Source of the DNA: Novipirellula artificiosorum
GTDB taxonomy: Bacteria; Planctomycetota; Planctomycetia; Pirellulales; Pirellulaceae
Direction of reading: 5' to 3'
Assembly: GCF_007860135.1 (NCBI RefSeq)
Contig: NZ_SJPV01000021.1
Location: forward strand, 24,313 to 88,312
DNA length: 64,000 bases
The notes beneath the pieces are model-generated. The model saw nothing but the letters and a program-made list of their open reading frames with translations. It searched no databases and had not been told where the DNA came from. The translations under genes and the position numbers were made by a program. Numbering within the stretch: position 1 is the first letter of the stretch; each line of letters begins with the position of its first letter. This document shows positions 61,081-64,000 of this stretch, piece after piece.

Positions 61081-62700
61081 GTCAAAGCGATCAAGATTCA
61101 TCACCTTGTTCCAAGCCGCTACGAAATCGTTAACAAATTTCTGCTGCGAGTCTTCACTCGCATACACCTCCGCGATGGCTCGAAGCTGCGAGTTCGACCC
61201 AAACACGAGATCGACGGCAGTACCCTGCCATTTAATTTCCCCTGTCTTGCGGTCGCGTCCTTCGAAGAAGTGCTCGCACACGGGGGACTTCTGCCACACC
61301 GTGCTCATATCCAGTAGGTTGACGAAGAAGTCATTGGTCAACGTTTCGGGGCGTTTCGTGAACACTCCCAGATTCGGAATTCCGGAATTTGTATTCAAGA
61401 CCCGCATGCCGCCGATCAGAACGGCCATCTCGGGAGCAGTTAGCGTAAGCTTTTGAGCTCGATCGACGAGCAACTCCTCTACCAGCCGGTCGAGATCGTC
61501 ATGACCGAAGGCGTTGCGGAACCCATCCGCTTTCGGCTCGAGCACGGCGAACGATTTTACATCGGTTTGCTCTTGCGACGCGTCGGTGCGTCCTGGAGTG
61601 AAGGGGACCTTCACATCGTGCCCGCCCTTCTTGGCCGCGGCTTCAACCGCGGCGCATCCGCCAAGAACGATCAGATCTGCGAGCGAGACCTTCTTGACGC
61701 TGGACTGCGAGCGGTTGAATTCCATTTGAACTCTCTCAAGTGTCTGCAAGACCTTCGCCAGTTCAGCCGGTCGGTTGACTGACCAGTCTTTTTGAGGCGA
61801 GAGACGAATGCGTGCCCCGTTTGCTCCACCTCGTTTGTCGGTGCCGCGGAACGTCGACGCCGATGCCCACGCAGTCGAAACCAATTGACCAGTAGAAAGC
61901 CCAGATGCGAGAAGCTTGACCTTGAGGTCGGCGATGTCCGAATCGCTAATCAATGGATGATCAACAGCAGGGACGGGATCTTGAAACAACTGCGGCTCGG
62001 CGACCAGCGGGCCAAGACACCGAGAGATTGGTCCCATGTCGCGGTGCGTCAACTTGTACCACGCCTTGGCAAAGGCAGACTCGAACTCCTTCGGATTCTC
62101 GTGGAAGCGTTTTGAAATCGGCCCGTAGACCGGATCCACCTTCAATGCGAGATCTGTCGTGAACATCATCGGGGCATGATACTTGGCTGGATCGTGTGCA
62201 TCCGGCACGATTCCTTGTGCGGACGCCTGCTTCGGAGTCCACTGATGCGCACCTGCCGGACTCTTCGTCAGCTCCCACTCGAGGTTAAAGAGGTTGTCGA
62301 AGTAATCGTTTGACCACTGCGTCGGGGTGGAAGACCAAGCCCCCTCCAGTCCGCTGGTGATCGTGTCTTCAGCATTGCCGCTACCAAAGGTGTTCTTCCA
62401 GCCCAGGCCTTGTTCTTCGATGCTGGCTGCCTCGGGTGCGGGACCAACAAACTTACTTGGGTCAGCAGCACCATGGGCTTTTCCGAATGTGTGTCCGCCG
62501 GCAATCAGTGCAACGGTCTCCTCGTCATTCATCGCCATGCGGCCAAACGTTTCCCGAATGTCACGGGCCGCGGCCAACGGATCGGGTTCCCCGTTGGGTC
62601 CCTCCGGATTCACGTAGATAAGTCCCATCTGCACCGCGGCGAGAGGATTTTCGAGCATCCGATCTTGGTCGACGCGGCCGCTTCGTTCAACGAAGTACAA
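61027..62700 (-). pseudogene. katG: Catalase-peroxidase KatG, N-terminus deleted
   Basis: The protein matches catalase-peroxidase from ENPLAAVQMGLIYVNPEGPN, with the Tyr of the Met-Tyr-Trp crosslink, through GGHTFGKAHG with the proximal haem His, LTHRDMGP, and the whole C-terminal peroxidase-like half to VMNLDRFDL. About 190 N-terminal residues are missing, including the distal RMAWHSAGTYR-type site with catalytic Arg, Trp and His. The first residues YFVERSGRVDQDR are not family-like, and homology starts near base 62665. The 3' end reads on through a repeat element (SLRDGSKLVRLHGR). Normal length is about 720-740; here 557. It cannot be an active catalase. It is head-to-head with a truncated HTH gene. 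Confidence 0.85.
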
Positions 62701-63180
62701 CCCGCCGTCAACAATGCGTCAACCACAAGAACCACCAGTGATGCAAATAAGCCGGGCGACGATTTCAGCGAGCGTGGTGATGTTACCGCGATTCTGACCA
62801 AGCATGGCTGGCGATTGATTCGCGATGGCAAGGAACCGTCCGTGCCAGAAGGCCGCATCCCACGGATCACGCGGTTGCTGGCCCTGGCCCATCGCTGCTA
62901 TGACTTGGTTCGCGACGGGGTGATCATCAACCAATCCGAGCTTGCGCACTACGGCCAAATCTCAACCACGCGGATGTCACAAATCATGTGGCTCGACAAT
63001 CTAGCCCCAGACATTCAAGAGCAGATCCTCGACTTGCCACGAACGATCCAGGGCCGCGACGCAATCCTAGAACGCGAAGTCCGGCCAATCGCGAAAACGC
63101 TCGACTGGGACGACCAAAGAAAGATGTGGGCAGATATCCTGCAGCGTTTACGAAAATGTCCGCTGACAGAACAGAACTGA
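62700..63180 (+). pseudogene. Recombinase-associated helix-turn-helix protein, 5' end missing
   Basis: The frame open through 63180 reads VTAILTKHGWRLIRDGKEPS, GRIPRITRLLALAHRCYDLV, INQSELAHYGQISTTRMSQI, LAPDIQEQILDLPRT and ERVRPIAKTLDW-like. This resembles the small HTH proteins that accompany large site-specific recombinase genes in bacteria; SELAHYGQISTTRMSQIM is the helix-turn-helix. There is no in-frame ATG, GTG or TTG with a ribosome site before the conserved part, and the 5' part runs into truncated katG. It may mark a former mobile element whose recombinase was deleted. Confidence 0.6.
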
Positions 63181-63240
63181 ATCTAAGGTCAGATCAGCTC
63201 ACCCCATTGCCGACACGCCGATGTTGCGGATCAACGATGA

Positions 63241-64000
63241 TCACCCTTCGATTTTCGGTAGCGACGCGAGAAGTTTGATATCGTTATGATATTCCTTGAG
63301 TTCCCGATCATGGGAAGCGGTGGTCTTCGTCAGAACGAGCTTGTGGGGGCTGGAGGTTTTCTCAATGCCGGTAGTGACGTCAAGCTTCTTGCTACGAATC
63401 ACGTCGATGAGGTGCTGACGTCGATCTTCACGGGCCGCGATGCGGGTCGTTTCTTGTGTGGGTGATGCCAAGAATATTTGCATCTCTAAGCAGAACCGGC
63501 AATCGCAATCCGTTTCGTTGGACCGCGAAAAATCTTGCGGAAGCGCTGGCTCGCACTCGGTCGCGTTGGTGAAAAATTCGTTGAGTTCGTTTATCCAAGT
63601 TCGCTTCGGCGAGCGACTGACATTCGTCGCACGCGGATTCCAATTCGTCGTCCGGCAACGATTGCAATTCACCACGCTTCGAAAGCAACTGCTCGATCGC
63701 ATACTCCATCCCCATTTGAACAACGATCTGAGCATGGTGTTCGTTTGACCAAATCACGACCGCAGACTGGTGATACCAACGATCAAGCGTATTGCCGGCG
63801 TTCCCCGTGTAACCCTCGTAGTCCTGCCGGGTCGGTTTCCATTGTTCGACCGGCGTGGTGCAAGCCAACATGGTTTCGTCACACGGTAAATCCGCGAGCG
63901 AAACGCTCTTGCCCGACGCATCTTTCCAGCCGTCGATGACGATTTCATCGTCGTAAGATTCACCAATGTTCAAGTTGTCGTAGTCGACCGGGTCACTTCG
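63241..64000 (-). pseudogene. 2OG-Fe(II) oxygenase-like protein, frameshifted and cut by window end
   Basis: On the minus strand the frame enters from beyond 64000 (SDPVDYDNLNIGESYDDEIV) and reads YEGYTGNAGNTLDRWYHQSA, VVIWSNEHH and ESACDECQSLAEA. Near 63580-63595 the coding signal moves to another frame: INELNEFFTNATECEPALPQ, then DFSRSNETDCDCRFCLEMQI and KLLASLPKIEG to a stop at 63241. Together they make one plausible polypeptide broken by a one-base-type frameshift. The YTGNAGNT-x-DRWYH segment resembles bacterial 2OG-Fe(II) oxygenase-related proteins, a tentative match from memory. The N-terminal part lies outside the window. Confidence 0.5.

Noticed and set aside
62410..62700. 5' extension of the HTH gene into katG
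   Set aside because: That part is antisense to conserved katG motifs (GGHTFGKAHG and LIYVNPEG), so the true HTH 5' end has been lost rather than lying there.
1..64000. CRISPR arrays, tRNA, rRNA or insertion-sequence transposases
   Set aside because: No regularly spaced direct repeats, cloverleaf, rRNA core motif or transposase motif was recognised in reading both strands. Only short tandem and palindromic repeats were found.

Overview
The window looks like an accessory region of a planctomycete chromosome (Pirellulaceae / Rhodopirellula-like). The basis is the mix of families: many secreted sulfatases, DUF1552 and DUF1592-type remnants, a PVC-type cytochrome c/beta-propeller protein, DUF1080, an ECF sigma factor next to a FecR-like gene, XylR-type regulators, twin-arginine leaders, and planctomycete-style short palindromic repeats. 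No rRNA, tRNA or CRISPR array was seen.

Layout. 1-1.8 kb: the end of an ECF sigma factor gene, then three fused gene remnants (FecR-like, DUF1552, DUF1592). 1.8-8 kb: a LysR regulator facing a four-gene acid-sugar operon (MFS transporter, Gfo/Idh/MocA-cyclase fusion, truncated OtnK-type kinase, isopropylmalate-dehydrogenase-family enzyme). 8.1-17.3 kb: secreted glycan-active proteins, with an internally deleted sialate esterase-like gene, half an oxidoreductase, an NlpC-like protein with an I78-like tail, a serine hydrolase and an internally deleted sulfatase. 17.4-21.1 kb: a GC-rich sulfatase and a sialidase-SGNH fusion. 21.1-23.2 kb: XylR-type and TetR regulators. 23.2-31.9 kb: EF-hand esterase, two sulfatases fused by a deletion, neutral ceramidase, sugar isomerase, agarase-like hydrolase, beta-helix protein.

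32.0-40.0 kb is the functional core. A promoter/operator resembling one beside the XylR gene precedes N-acetylneuraminate lyase, a sialate mutarotase-Na+ symporter fusion, a sulfatase, a sialidase and another sulfatase; the last four are linked by ATGA overlaps. 40.3-49.5 kb adds two sulfatases, a glycoside hydrolase, a third sialidase, an HpcH/HpaI aldolase, a beta-hydroxyacid dehydrogenase and a second MFS transporter. 49.5-59 kb has a 1306-residue cytochrome protein, a large unknown secreted protein, a 5'-truncated sialidase-DUF1080 protein and another SSS symporter. The right end holds a secreted O-methyltransferase, a response-regulator fragment, a 5'-truncated katG meeting a 5'-truncated HTH gene, and a frameshifted gene running off the window.

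Together the intact genes suggest harvesting of sulfated, sialylated glycoconjugates: sulfatases, esterases and sialidases outside the cytoplasm, then sialic acid uptake and cleavage. Ceramidase hints that glycolipids may be included. The most striking structural feature is about a dozen abrupt gene junctions, several removing catalytic centres while leaving both gene ends. They look like deletion scars, although misassembly must be excluded.
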